From Microvelia longipes (lineage: Eukaryota > Arthropoda > Insecta > Hemiptera > Veliidae), in assembly GCA_018340805.1 (NCBI GenBank), contig JACMZG010000008.1, positions 14,185,657 to 14,249,656 on the forward strand: a stretch of DNA of 64,000 nucleotides, written 5' to 3'. The position numbers and the translations under genes were made by a program. How positions within the stretch are numbered: position 1 is the stretch's first letter; each line of letters starts with the position of its first letter. Shown one piece after another: positions 33,761 to 45,715 of this stretch. The notes under the pieces are model-generated. The model was given only the letters and a program-made list of their open reading frames with translations. It searched no databases and was not told the origin of the DNA.

Positions 33761-35775
33761 TTTAATAAGACAAGTACTTTTTTATTTACCATTAAAAAGA
33801 ATGTTCTTAAATATCTTATCGTTTTTACGCCGTTTCGTTTCAAATTTATTTCGTAAAATTTGTCGAAGGGACGTCAATATAAAATTATGCACATTATTTT
33901 AAGACAAGCAACATATTTCCCCCATAATTGTGTAACACTCAGAAAATGTAACAGGTAAATACTATGCTATATCAACGAAATGTTTCATTATTTGACGATT
34001 GTCATTATTATTTGCTCCATAAAATTTTATGTCCTACTTTGTTGTTCTCCTACTCTTAAGGGCGTTGACAAAGCCAACTATTCATGTTTTACAAATCTCG
34101 CTAGTATCAAATCATACATATTTCTCCTAACGCATTTTTATGAAAAGAAAAGTAAAATCTACAAAAAGTGCCTTTAAAAAACGGTATGTTTTTAAGATTT
34201 CAAAACGTTGGACACACGTTTTGAGACACTGGCTTGACCTTTACATGTCAACTCTCGTTTTTAATTACGATATTTATGTTAATAATGAAATAGCATAAGG
34301 GTAATAACATAAATTATGTTTGTAAATATATTTTTGATTATAATGCTTCAGGTTTGGCATTTCATAAATTTTCTAATTTGAACTGACTTACAAGTTAAAG
34401 TAATGAAGTGAGAAAGTTTCAGAACTTAAAATATTATAGAGTATTAAATATTCTGCAGAAGAGTGCAAAAATGCTGACTGTTCAAAATTTATTTGGATAG
34501 GCAATGAGTCAAGTACAAAACATTGTTCGTATTTAGTTCTGTGTCGAGTTAAATGACTTTTTTAAGACCGGACTTTTAAACTTTCGGCCAAATGTCACGT
34601 CTGCTTTCTCGATAATGACCCGGGCGGGCCTCCCTTCTTTGACCGCGGCTCTCGCCCGTCTCTCCCACTAATATCAAAGTCCCGCGGTTTAGTAGTAGGA
34701 AAAACAAGTATTGGATGTAATTGGAGTTAGCACAGCGATATTAAATGCCATAACATCTATTAGATTTGTGGTGAGTTTAAAAAACCGTTGTATAATAATT
34801 TCGTTCAGTAATAAAATATCCTTAGACTATTTGAAATACAACTCGGGTCGAAGTAAAAGTCTCTTTCGAGTGACACACTTATCCTGTGTAAACTATATTA
34901 TGTCATTAAAACCATTATTATCTAAAATAACAAGCTTAATGGATAAAATAAACTGTAACAACTGCATTGATACATTTTATTACTCTAAAATACTTTGATA
35001 TAAAAAAATTAAATAATTATAAACAATAATACATAAAATAGACCAAAACGTTATGTGCGAATAAATTCGTCACAGAATAAATGCGTCTCTAGATTAGGGA
35101 GACAATATTATACAATTTGGGACTGGATTTGAAATTAATATCATAACAACTATTGTTACTATCGAAAATTCCATCAAAACTCTACTATCGGATTCGAGTG
35201 ATAAATCCAATAAAATTGGTCCAGTTCTCAGGTTTTGACAACTTATTATTCAAGGTATGTGTGTATCAACCCTTACTGACTAGATTTAGCGTGTGAGTGA
35301 GGATGATATCTGCATCATTGTGAGAGAGTTCTAGAGTTATCAGAGCGGATAAGTAAAGAAAGAAGAAAAAGTTTTGTTCTATTAAATTAGACATAGCATT
35401 GAGACACAACTACAGATATAGAGTGTCCCACCTCACTACACGAAAATATCTGTCAATTCTAGCGTTACCTTACTAAAGCTATTTACACTTATGTAAAAAT
35501 ATTCCACTTGCTTTTATAAAATTCTTAATACATTGTAGTTTATCTTTATTTGAGAAATAAACAAAAGTAACTCATCTGTCTTACTTTTGACTCACAAATG
35601 AGTAACTTACACTTCACAATTTTGGATTATTTAAATTAGACGCAATTGAAAAAATATCAACCCAAATTGAATATATAATATATAACTTGGAAACTACGTC
35701 CAACGTATATTACATATGATGTAATAGTGACTATGACTTTAGATTTTATTAAGTGTAACACTTTTATGATTTCAG
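33761..35775. other. Upstream region of the secreted-protein gene
   Basis: No coding sequence recognised. A GC-rich patch at about 34600-34690 (GACCCGGGCGGGCCTCCCTT, CCGCGGCTCTCGCCCGTCTC) stands out and could be regulatory or an old repeat. The segment ends in a splice acceptor (TATGATTTCAG) immediately before the ATG at 35776, so a 5' non-coding exon must lie upstream. Confidence 0.3.
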
Positions 35776-37160
35776 ATGCGGTGGTTGTTGCTGGTGCTAG
35801 GGCTGGCCGGAGTAGGCCTTTGTACCGAGCCTGTGGCAACTGTAACAAGAACACAATTAAAAGTTGGAAGAAATCTTAGGCCTACTGAGACACTAGAACT
35901 TAGGACTAAAAATGGGGATATAGCTAAGCTTATAGTCAAACGAAGAGAAAATAGAACGCCCTCTCGCCCTCTTACTAATGTAAGGCTGCCAAAAAGTGAA
36001 CACCTTGAAGGGGTTCCACCACCGGTTGAAATTCGCTCTGATGCCGTCTACGTGAAGGGAGATGCATCAAAGAGCAAACGCGGAAGAAGTGTGGAAATCG
36101 ATAAAGACGGAATTCCAGTAGTAACAGGGGTTAGAGTTCCTGATGACCCCTCTGACAAAGTCCAAACATGGAGAAATGCTCGAGTTATTAATAACATTTT
36201 AGTTCCAAGTCATTCAAGTGGTGAACATTCAACTTCAGCACCCACTCAAAATGAATGGGTGAAAGTAGAACCTGTTGGTTCCAGCCAGGGTTCGTGGAAT
36301 CAAAACCCATGGAGGCAAGCCCCTCCAATTCCTCAAAATCAGCAAGTAACTGATAAGATTTTAGAATACATAAAAAATATTAACAGACAAGAAATACTGA
36401 GCAGACAAACAGAAACTTACAACAGGTTAACAAGAGGTATCAAGGATGAACCTAAAATAGAGGCTCGAGTCCTCCATACTCCTAGTGCTGTAGTTTATCC
36501 TACGTCTTCTCTTTACTCTACTGCAAGTCAGAAAAGTCAAGTATCAATCATAGACGAGGGTATCCGAACTCCTGTTTTGCAGTATGCTCATCCTGAATTA
36601 GGCGTTCAAGCTGCAGTTGCAAGGCCTGACATTCCTGAAGAGAAAAACAGTTATAGCCCTGATAAAGATTCATATTTTCCTCAGGACGACCGACGTCCTT
36701 ACTCGTATGAACCTGGTCTAGAAGACGAAGCTAGAACAGAGGACTTTTCATACAACGATAAAAGATCTAATTCGGATTATTCAAGGCCCGTAAAAAAGCA
36801 TTACGATTACTACCCTCATCAACAATATAACGGTTATAACGATAAATATTATAATAAATACGGACCTTACAAAGATTCCTATGTAAAATACGTCGACTTG
36901 ACTGATAGAAGACCTTTCTGGGAAAAACTTGGCGACACAATCAAAGAACATCTTGACTACGGAATGGATAGAATGTCAGATTTAGCCAGACCTGTAGTGG
37001 ATCCTTTGGTCGAAGCGACTCAAAAAATATCAGAAAATTTAGGATTTCACATGGGAACAAGAAAAGTAGGTTATGTTGGAACACCCTCTATGCTACTGCC
37101 AGCTATTGGATTGGTAGCCGGAGGAGCTGCCCTTGGTCTTGGTGCCGTTGCTGTAGGAAG
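35776..37160 (+). CDS. Secreted protein of unknown function, exon 1 (of 3)
   Basis: Encodes residues 1-461 of a predicted 608-residue protein. The ATG directly follows a splice acceptor and opens a signal peptide ([16 protein letters not shown], cleavage near residue 16), so the product should enter the secretory pathway. The chain is polar and basic, with a KRGRS dibasic site near 101-105 and a Tyr/Pro/Asp-rich low-complexity region at about 305-385 (for example [20 protein letters not shown]). An amphipathic helix-like segment follows, then a Gly/Ala-rich hydrophobic stretch at about 437-462 ([20 protein letters not shown]) that could be a membrane or self-association segment. The donor AG-GTAACT leaves phase 2. 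I do not recognise a named family. Architecture suits an insect extracellular or cuticle-associated protein, which is inference. Confidence 0.85.
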
Positions 37161-37499
37161 GTAACTTTATTTTACACATTATTTCTGGCATACGGTCAGT
37201 CATTTAGGTTAAACCTTACATTTTGGTTTATACGCGTTAGTTATTTTGCCATTAATACAATTAGATAAACTAAAAGATATGTACTCAATTTTATAATCGA
37301 AGTTCATACTTAATAGTTAAATTGATTCAAGTGTTTTTTCTATGACCATTTATGTTTATTTTGGAATTTAAAAGTTATTAATTTTAATTACAATTACTAA
37401 ACAAATGCTAGCAATATTATTAAAAACATTATTCACACTGGCGGCTCTAATAAGGATCTGCACATTTAAACATACTAGAAACCAATAAATAAATAAATA

Positions 37500-37540
37500 A
37501 AATATATATATATATAATGTTGTGTGTGTATATATTATAT

Positions 37541-37601
<61 letters not shown>

Positions 37602-37604
37602 TAT
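37500..37604. repeat. (AT)n microsatellite, intron 1
   Basis: Imperfect TA tract with TAATA and TGTGTGTG interruptions in the 0.9-kb first intron of the secreted-protein gene. Confidence 0.9.
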
Positions 37605-38067
37605 TGCTTTAATCAAAAGAGTGTATTAGAATATCAACAGGAGCAAACAAATACAAGAAATAGGTGAGGGGTTTTTATAATTAATGATTAGTATGTGGTC
37701 TAGGTTAAGTTTAAGAAAGTGTACTTGAATGTTAAGTGTTTTATCAGAGTTGCTAAAATGACTGCGAAGTTCACCTAATTTTAAAAAAGAACTGTAGACA
37801 GAGCTTGTCAAAATGAAGGATGTGGTGTTATAACTTATTACTTAAATTTATTTTGTCGCTAGACACTCTGTCATCAGAATCTGGGATCAATGGATCAAAA
37901 ACGCTGAAACTTATGATTTAATTTATGTAAAATGGTTTCATCAAATTTAAATAAAATTATTATGAACTTTGTTTGAGACAACAGAAACTTAAAAATAACA
38001 TCGAATCTCTGCACAGTGTTAAGCTGTTCTTATGCTAAAATTAAAATATCTTTAAATTGTTATTTAG

Positions 38068-38388
38068 GTACCTAGACGTCGACTTTTTAAGTCGAAGCCA
38101 AAAAGGACAGTTACCTATGACCTTAATTCATCCTGCTACTGAAAAACGAGCTTTAGAAGCAGTCCACGGTGTGGGTACGGTGGAAAGAGTAAAGCGAAGC
38201 ATTCCCCAGGATGATCAGCTTCAGAGAGTTGACCATGTTCAACGTGTAGAACCAGCCGGAGTGTCTGTTGCCCCACAAGCTTGGGCAAGTACACCATGTG
38301 CTAAAAAGGTTTTCTGTCAAGTAATGCTCTCTCAGCCACATGACGACATTGCTCTAATGGAAAAGAAAATGGCTGCATTCTTAAGAAT
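38068..38388 (+). CDS. Secreted protein, exon 2
   Basis: The acceptor TTATTTAG and the opening G complete the split Arg codon 462, keeping frame. Encodes residues 462-569. It contains RVKR-S at 502-506, a canonical furin-type processing site, which would release a C-terminal domain of about 103 residues. That domain starts a conserved-looking Cys module: C539 and C545 in TPCAKKVFCQVM, followed by a helix rich in Met, Glu and Lys. Donor AGAAT-GTAAGT, phase 2. A shorter candidate start inside this exon (38057) lies in the intron and is not real. Confidence 0.85.
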
Positions 38389-38907
38389 GTAAGTATATAA
38401 GTACTAATACACGAAAATATTTACTAATTTAAATTATTTATACATTATGAATATACGAGTAAGCCGTTAGATTTTTGACAGTTCTACGTTTTCGATACGG
38501 ATTAGGATGGGGGTCAGGAGGAAAAGGATGATAAGAATCAGGACGAACACTTTCATAACTGCATATTTCTAGAAATGTTTTCTGACGGCTCTAGGGTTAA
38601 ACGTGATTAAACATAAGCCCGAACCATGTTCGGTTGAATGTGAACCACATTGAACATGAACCCAATCATGGTTCGGATTCATAGGGTTCAAAGACGTCAG
38701 AAACCCCCTCTGAAAATATACCGTTATAAAAGAGTAGATCCTGATCCTCACCTGCACCCTTCCCCTTCTCCTCCTCCTGATCCGTACCAAAAACCTAACT
38801 ACTAATATGACGTGAATATAGCTCTCCCAGTTTAGATAAGATAGACGACAGAATTACACCCAAAATAGTTCTTAATAATTTAGAGCTTTTAGACTGTTAT
38901 TAATTGT

Positions 38908-39799
38908 AATATCAATTAAATTAATGAAGACTTCAGTCTTTTTTATTAAAATTTATAGAAAATAAATTGACGAAGAGCTTTCGCCCAGGGATCCTGAGCT
39001 TCTTCAGTTCTTAAAAATTACAAAAATAGAAAAGTTTGAAAATTAATAAAATTTTGAATGTTTTTATGTCACGTGTCTAACTAAGTAAAAAAATTGAAAA
39101 TGAAATTACAAAAAAGGGTAAAGGAAAAATTTAGATTTTAAGATAATATTATACTAAATACTGCTAAGATTGTTAATGTCTTGTTTTTGTCATTCTGTCT
39201 TTGTCAGCTTTTATATGAAGCATTTCTAAAAATTTCCTTTAGTCTGTATGTGGTTCTGTATGGCGTATACGACAGTTTTCTTTGTCTGTTCGGTGGTCAA
39301 GTTTTGTCATATGTTCTGATAAGGCCGTAAGGTTAGAGTTGTCAATTATTTGGTTGTTATGTGTGTCAAGTCTATTTTTGAAAAGTTGAGAGGTCTCTCC
39401 TGTGTATGCTTGGTGGCAGTCTTTACATGGTATTCAGTATATAACATTGCATCTTTGAGCATATGTGAGGGGGTCTTTTAATTTTGAAAAATATTTAATT
39501 AGCAATTAATAGGATTTTTTAGAGCAATTTCGATATTGTAGTCTTTAAATATGTTTTTTAATTTGGTATGTAGGATGTCCTATGTAGGTAACAGATTAGC
39601 AGGTAGGTGTTATTCGGTCGGTCGCTATCATTAGCAGCAATAGGAGCAATGTCAATTTTGTCAATGACAAATATGACATTCATTTTTGTAATTTTTAAGA
39701 ACAGAAGATGCTCAGGATCCCTGGGCGAAATCTTCGTCAATTTATTTTCAATAAATTTTAATAAAAAGGACTGAAGTCTTCTTTGATTTAATTGATATT
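38908..39799. mobile_element. Penelope-like element remnant with inverted termini
   Basis: About 120-bp inverted arms: the left begins AATATCAATTAAAT then GAAGACTTCAGTC, and the right is its complement ending at 39799. Each arm holds CTGAAGA (or CAGAAGA), a perfect 7-bp stem GCTCAGG/CCTGGGC with a three-base loop, then GAAA and CGTC, the layout of the Penelope-type hammerhead ribozyme (about 38968-39009 minus, 39700-39745 plus). The interior minus strand encodes a GIY-YIG-like endonuclease fragment. Reverse transcriptase is missing. Lies in intron 2 of the secreted-protein gene. Confidence 0.7.
39173..39433 (-). pseudogene. Penelope-like GIY-YIG endonuclease fragment
   Basis: The minus strand reads IPCKDCHQAYTGETSQLFKN, followed by RLDTHNN, LSEHMTKLDHR and RIRHTE. 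IPC-x2-C-x3-YTGET matches the Cys-containing YIGET/YIGQT part of Penelope endonucleases (second half of GIY-YIG), and the EH pair matches their conserved helix. A stop sits just before IPC and another within (about 39236). It is a relic of the enzyme that nicks target DNA. Confidence 0.6.
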
Positions 39800-39885
39800 T
39801 GAAAATAGATCTTGTTAACAGTCGTAAAAGATAATAATATTATTGTTTAGAATCGTAGATTTTAAAACTTTTAAATTTCACCTTC

Positions 39886-39904
39886 TCTCTCTCTCTCTCT
39901 CTCT
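39886..39904 (+). repeat. (CT)n microsatellite
   Basis: Nine or ten CT dinucleotides in intron 2. Confidence 0.9.
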
Positions 39905-41098
39905 CCTTGTTTTTATCTTTGCTATTTCTTGCGTGATTAGATAAAACCAGTCTGTCCAATTAGCTTCTCTAAAATAAAAGTAAGAATACATTATTTAAAA
40001 ACTCAAAACTACAATATATTTTTTTTTGCTAATTCTTTTTATGATAAGGTAAAAAATAAATAGGTTTTATTTATTTCTTCCTTTTCTTCAATATAATGAT
40101 CCAGCTGATTCTTTGTGTATATAAAACCATTTAACTCTTTCAACCAGAACCAGTATTTTTTCAATTCAAGAAAAAAAAGATTTAATAAAATGTAATAAAC
40201 TTTACAGCCAGACTACAGTAAAGGAACCCGCTGCAAGTCGAGGTGAAAGTGACACAGCCTCCCCGGTTCATCGCAAGACACTTGCTATTTATAAACTAAT
40301 GTCTCTTCGCATATACATTCATTATGAAATTAAATTAAAAATAATTATCATTTCTTATATAAAATAATTAATTAGGAGACTAAGGATGGGAAAGTTAAAT
40401 CGTTGAGTATTAATTAGACTCAATCAGTTAAACTAATACGTTACCTTATCTTACGTAAAGTTCGTACTGATCTAATTAATTTTTTAAAAATTAAATTTAT
40501 AAAATAAGCATTTGAAATTTAGAGTCCAATAGTTCCTAGTAGGTATCATTTACTATAAAATTCTACCCAATTAATTAAATTATCACATAATGAATTTTAT
40601 TAACATAACCATTGAAATTATATCATCACATTCAAATAAAATTGTTATTAACTTTTTTTGAAACAACAGCTCGAAATCTCATTTCAATCAGAAAGCTTTG
40701 GTTAAAAATTTATAAGTAAAACAACGGACTTTATGGCATATTCTTCGATAACAAGGAAGATACTTTCACTAAAAGACCTTCTGCTTCACTATCTCTTACA
40801 GGAAGGGGATTCCAAACGTCTGAATCAATTCAAATAAAAATAGTAACAAAAAAGTATGCAACTCTATTTTTACAATAAATATACCTTTTATTTACAATAA
40901 AATAATTATGCAACAATTTTAAAACATATTAGCAAAAAATAATTTCTTATTTTCTTATATCTAATATTTCTTTAGAATTTTAATTAGAAAATGACGCTTA
41001 TAAGGTTGCTTGGACGACGAGAGCTGAGAAGGCGTAGAGGGATCGACTCAAATTGGCTTCCTGATTCATAAATAGATTACTCCACAAAGTTTATCTAT

Positions 41099-41148
<50 letters not shown>
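41099..41148. repeat. (AT)n microsatellite
   Basis: About 45 bp of TA followed by degenerate CTTCTATCTAT repeats. Confidence 0.9.
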
Positions 41149-41149
<1 letters not shown>

Positions 41150-41322
41150 CTTCTATCTATCTTCTATATCTCTATGCCTATCTTATCTTCTGTCAATCTA
41201 TATTATAAAAAGGTTCGCTAATAAACGATTATTTTTGTGGAGAGACTCTTTTCTTCGATTCCTATATTTATTTTGTTTTTTAATCCTTCAATAAAATAAA
41301 TTATTTATATTAATTGGTCTTT

Positions 41323-41435
41323 CAGCGAATTCCCTTTGGAATAAATTCGCTTATGGGATAGGCGTCATGATGATAGTTGAACCTCGAACCATGACCCAAA
41401 TTCGTTTCAAAGGTCCCTGATCACGAAAAAATCCA
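41323..41435 (-). repeat. Dispersed repeat, reverse copy (GGGACCTTTGAAACG family)
   Basis: Read inverted it contains CAGGGACCTTTGAAACGAAT, then GCCTATCCCATAAGCGAATT. The same boxes occur forward at about 45656-45715. The associated box CTGACCACCGCGCCAGAATT at 41510 is the complement of GGCGCGGTGGTCCGC at 44707. Confidence 0.5.
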
Positions 41436-42024
41436 TTTTATAAATCATAAACAGGCACTTTAAGGAAAGAATGCATTGTTAAGCACGCAGTCTAAAAGGA
41501 AATTTGCCCGGCTGACCACCGCGCCAGAATTGTTTTCTCTTTCATTCGTAGTACTTGCCAATTAAACAGTCTTAACACAAATTAGTATTAATATAGCTGG
41601 TCGAGCACCCACAATCATCATATTTAACGTTATCGTATAATATTTTAATTTGTTGATACGAATTTCTAACGAATGCACTGATCAGAATATAAGTAGTCTT
41701 TAACTCTTTATTTTAATTTATTTTAAATATTTTTTTCCATTTAGACCTCTATGGATGTCGCAATGGCACGACCTTCCTATTTTTTTTTAGCATAGTTGAA
41801 AATTTTCCGATCTATCATCCAGAGTGTATTTTATCTACTCATAGTCCAATCTGTTGATTTTATATTTTTTTCTATTAGTACCGCCTTCTTTAATAATTAA
41901 CTATATCTTATGCAAGAAATTGTGTTCTTGCTCTGTTACAGACCCTTTTTACATATATTTCTCTATTTCTACAAACAGGTAAACAATCACCTCTCCCGCC
42001 CAAAGGGTGGGTACCTCAGCTAGA

Positions 42025-42107
<83 letters not shown>
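42025..42107. repeat. (AT)n microsatellite
   Basis: TA tract of about 80 bp with TATTATA interruptions. Confidence 0.9.
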
Positions 42108-42109
<2 letters not shown>

Positions 42110-42742
42110 TCCGTTTCTCTTTTTGATTGACCATCTAGTAGGAAATGTAAATCGAACAACGTAAAACTGAAGATGGACATGCAAGGGTTTTACATCGCTA
42201 CCCTGCAGTAATAACACATTCTAATCAAACAAATTACTTTAACTCATTTTGTATCCAGGAAGAATCATCGCTTAACACTCCAATTTTCTAGCTATTTGAA
42301 AAAATAACTTCTTAATTCCCTGAATCTAATAACTTTGTGTTTTTTGTCAATTATATTTTTTAAACTAAAATTTCTAAGTGAAAGTCGAATTATTTTTTGT
42401 AGATATTTCTTTAGCTTGGTTTATCTCGTATAGAGAATATTAAGTTACTGAGTTAATTCATGTCTGTTTTGATTATATTAGGTTTTTAATAATTTTAGCT
42501 TTTATTTCGTTTTAAAATATTAATTTTAAGACTCGTAAAATTAACTCTACACTAAAGGATTGGATTGGTAAGGCAAATAGAAATAGAATTTAAGCGCATT
42601 TTCATAAGACGATAACGCATATCGCGTAACATCATAACGCATGATGTTCCTATAATGGAAGGTTTTTCGAACAATGTTCTCAGAATAATTTTTAAGCACC
42701 TGTTTTGTTTATTCACAGGTAAAGTTATATATAAATCAAGTA

Positions 42743-42970
42743 GGGGGTCCCGTTGGTCTAATGTTTAGCACGTGTGTCTGCCACCCAGACAGTCCGGGTT
42801 CGATCCCGGTTGGGGCCTCTAGGATTTTATATAGACTGTATACGTATATATAGCCCTAGATGAAAATTCGCTAGATACATGGCGAATTTCATGTGGCAAC
42901 AAATAATAATAAATGATACTAAAAAAAATCTATGTGGCCGCGAGGCGGCCACAAGGAGTTACTTGGGCAG
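42743..42970 (+). repeat. tRNA-derived SINE, copy 1
   Basis: The head has a Pol III A-box region (GTTGGTCTAATG) and B box GGTTCGATCCC at about 42798. An anticodon-arm-like stem TGTCT/AGACA encloses GCCACCC. The acceptor stem is poor and the loop lacks the U33 position, so it is not a functional tRNA. The body continues CTCTAGGATTTT and GTGGCCGCGAGGCGGCCACA. Confidence 0.55.
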
Positions 42971-43849
42971 CGAAGCGGCCTGAGTTTTACGATGACAATA
43001 ACCTGTCTTAAATAAGCTAAAATTATTTTTGGCGTAACAGAAAAAGATAAAATAGCTACATTTTATGACGTAACGAGGGTCACTAAATATATTGTATATC
43101 TTGAAGACGTGCAGAATTTATAACCGGTACAAAATAATTGAGTTTAATTCATTTATATTTTTTATCGGCCTATTTTTTAAAATTTAAAAGTTATATAATA
43201 GGTTACGACTAACACTTGATTTTTTTTAAAATACCTTCATATCTCATTTCACAGCTCTTCTTGGTCGTTCCATAACGGAAATCAACAAATAAACTTATTA
43301 AATATTGTTCAGCTAGAATAAAAACCTACACATGTTAATAATACTAATTTCAAAAACTAGTTTTATTTATAATTTTGGACCTATTCCTCCTCCTTAGGAA
43401 AGCTTTAAAAATTTCAAAAACTTATAGTTATGTAAACGAAGATAAAAATAAAATGTTAGAGGAATAAAAGCGAGAGTGAAAAGACAACGAAAGTAAAAAT
43501 AACAGGTAGAGAAGCAGGAAGTAAAAGGAAACCAGATGAATGGAAGTGCGGAGGCTTTAGTGATGACACAGTCACAGTGAGAGTAACAGGTGATCCACCC
43601 ACTTGCCTGAATTAAAGGCAAACATTTTTATAAAATTCGTGCACCCACTGCACCAGTTCAGGTTGTATCTTTGGTCAAAAATCAATTCAACTTGGATTCG
43701 CTGTTCTTAATTTTATATTATAGATATACATTGTTGAATTCTTTTTAAGTTATTCATTATTAATTATTCTTAATTTATTCTTTAGGGTGGTAAACATAAA
43801 TGTAAAAATTTCACATAATCTTTTTTCTTTGCAAATGCCTGTGCATAGG

Positions 43850-44086
43850 CGAGTCCCGGTTGTGTAATAACTGGCTCGTACATCTGCCTCCAAGACAATC
43901 TAAGTTCCTCTAGGATTTTCATGGGATGGATAGAAATCCTTTCACTTGCTGTCCTTCGAAAGGGACGTTAAGCCGGTGGTTCCAAGCCTGTGCAATACCA
44001 GATTCTCATAAAAGATCCCTAACTCTAAATGAAACTGGGTTAAGGCAAAATTTAGGACCCTTAATTGTAGTTTATATTAAATATAA

Positions 44087-44087
<1 letters not shown>
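43850..44087 (+). repeat. tRNA-derived SINE, copy 2 (degenerate)
   Basis: GAGTCCCGGTTGTGTAATAA, ATCTGCC-CAAGACAATCT and CCTCTAGGATTTTCATGG parallel copy 1 but the B box is lost. The tail (GGACGTTAAGCCGGTGG onward) forms the left arm of the palindrome 43983-44250. Confidence 0.45.
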
Positions 44088-44130
<43 letters not shown>

Positions 44131-44250
44131 TATATATATTTATATTTAATATAAACTACAATTAAGGGTCCTAAATTTTGCCTTAACCCAGTTTCATTTA
44201 GAGTTAAGGATCTTTCATGAGTATCTGACATTGCACAGGCTCGGTACCAC
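43983..44250. repeat. AT-centred long palindrome
   Basis: About 105-bp arms (43983-44087 and 44140-44250) are inverted copies. The inner ~70 bp, including TAACTCTAAATGAAACTGGG on the left, are identical or nearly so, with mismatches increasing outwards. The centre is an (AT)n tract (44088-44139), itself self-complementary, so the whole unit can extrude as a cruciform. Confidence 0.85.
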
Positions 44251-44586
44251 CGTTTCTGCCGTTTAGTTCCAAGAGCAGGAAAGCTTGATCTGGCAATGGA
44301 GCACGTGTTGTTTATAGTGAAAGCTATAAAAACTCATGGTAAAGTCACGGTTCCTCTGTGGATTAGACGCAAAATACCAGAGCTAGGACTCATAAGTAAG
44401 AACTCTATGTCCTACCTAAGGGAGTTAGCAAAAAGGGCCCAACAACGTGGCCTACTTGCTAGGTCATCTATCATCTCTCCCTACTATTACTATCACTATC
44501 ACTAGACTGTACATTATACATCCAGCTATAGCCCACTTTAATTGGTAAAATAATAATAGCCATTACTCAGAACCACACTGGTTTTG

Positions 44587-44652
44587 AGATAGGCCAGGGT
44601 ACTCTGGCCAACCCAGGTACCGATCCTGGGTTCAAATCCTGGTGAGGACGAT
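44587..44652 (+). repeat. tRNA-like segment
   Basis: CCTGGGTTCAAATCCTGGTG is a good B box/T-arm (CCTGG/CCAGG-like stem around TTCAAAT). The 5' half (ACTCTGGCCAACCCAGGTAC) does not form a convincing D or anticodon arm. Probably a SINE head or tRNA pseudogene rather than a working tRNA. Confidence 0.35.
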
Positions 44653-45352
44653 GATTTTGTATTGTTTTTTTTTTATATTATATATGTTTGTAAGTTATAT
44701 AATTCTGGCGCGGTGGTCCGCATGTCTTGTGAATTTCCTTTGGAATGCGTGTTTTCGTGCTTTACAATCCACTTCTTGCTTAAGAATGCAGTTTATGCTT
44801 TATAATTTGAGCAGTTACTCAATTATCAAGCACTAATCGTAACTCATTGCGGATAATTATCCTGTTGATTATGCAAAACTATGCGCTTATAAAATGTTGA
44901 GTGCACACCGTAATTTGAACTGGTTTAATGCTCAATTTGTGTTCAACTTTATAGGCTCCCACTTGAAATATATTGTTCACCGGGCAAATTTAAGAGTTTT
45001 CGGTAATTTACCACCGTTTATTCGACTTTTTGGTCACCTAAGGTGGTTTTATCGACTCCGTCCTGGTTTTATTTGATTTAACGCCCCAAAAACATTGAAA
45101 ACGACACCCAACTCGAAATTTATATTTTATATTATAATTCTGGTTTTAGGTAATTTACCATGGTTTTTTTCGACATTTTGGTCACTTAGAGTGGGCGTGA
45201 TAACTTTAAACTAATTTTATTTATACAAAATTTTTCGCGGTAAAAAATAATAACCTTAAATTTGCCCATTTTTTGAAAATTTTGCTGACTCAGCAAAGCG
45301 GGTAATAACATCACATCAACTTAGTTTTCAATACGCTTAGTATTCTCTCTTC

Positions 45353-45620
<268 letters not shown>

Positions 45621-45655
45621 TATGTGTAAAGTTTTGCGCGGAACGTATTTTTCTC

Positions 45656-45715
45656 GTTCAGGGACCTTTGAAACGGAATTTGCCGCCTATCCTATTAGCG
45701 AATTTTTTCCAAGGA
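45656..45715 (+). repeat. Dispersed repeat, forward copy (GGGACCTTTGAAACG family)
   Basis: CAGGGACCTTTGAAACGGAA then CCTATCCTATTAGCGAATTT pairs with the reverse copy at 41323-41435. Confidence 0.5.

Noticed and set aside
40207..40300. Additional exon of the secreted gene after TTTACAG
   Set aside because: The acceptor looks fair but the reading gives stops soon in the needed phase, and exon 2 joins exon 3 cleanly without it.
42745..42820. Functional tRNA gene
   Set aside because: The acceptor stem does not pair well and the anticodon loop lacks the U33 position; the same sequence recurs degenerately at 43850.
44296..44505. Small protein gene of 69 codons
   Set aside because: It looks mildly protein-like (EHVLFIVKAIKTHGKV) but has no family match, ends in a TAC/CAC simple repeat, and lies among SINE fragments in an intron.
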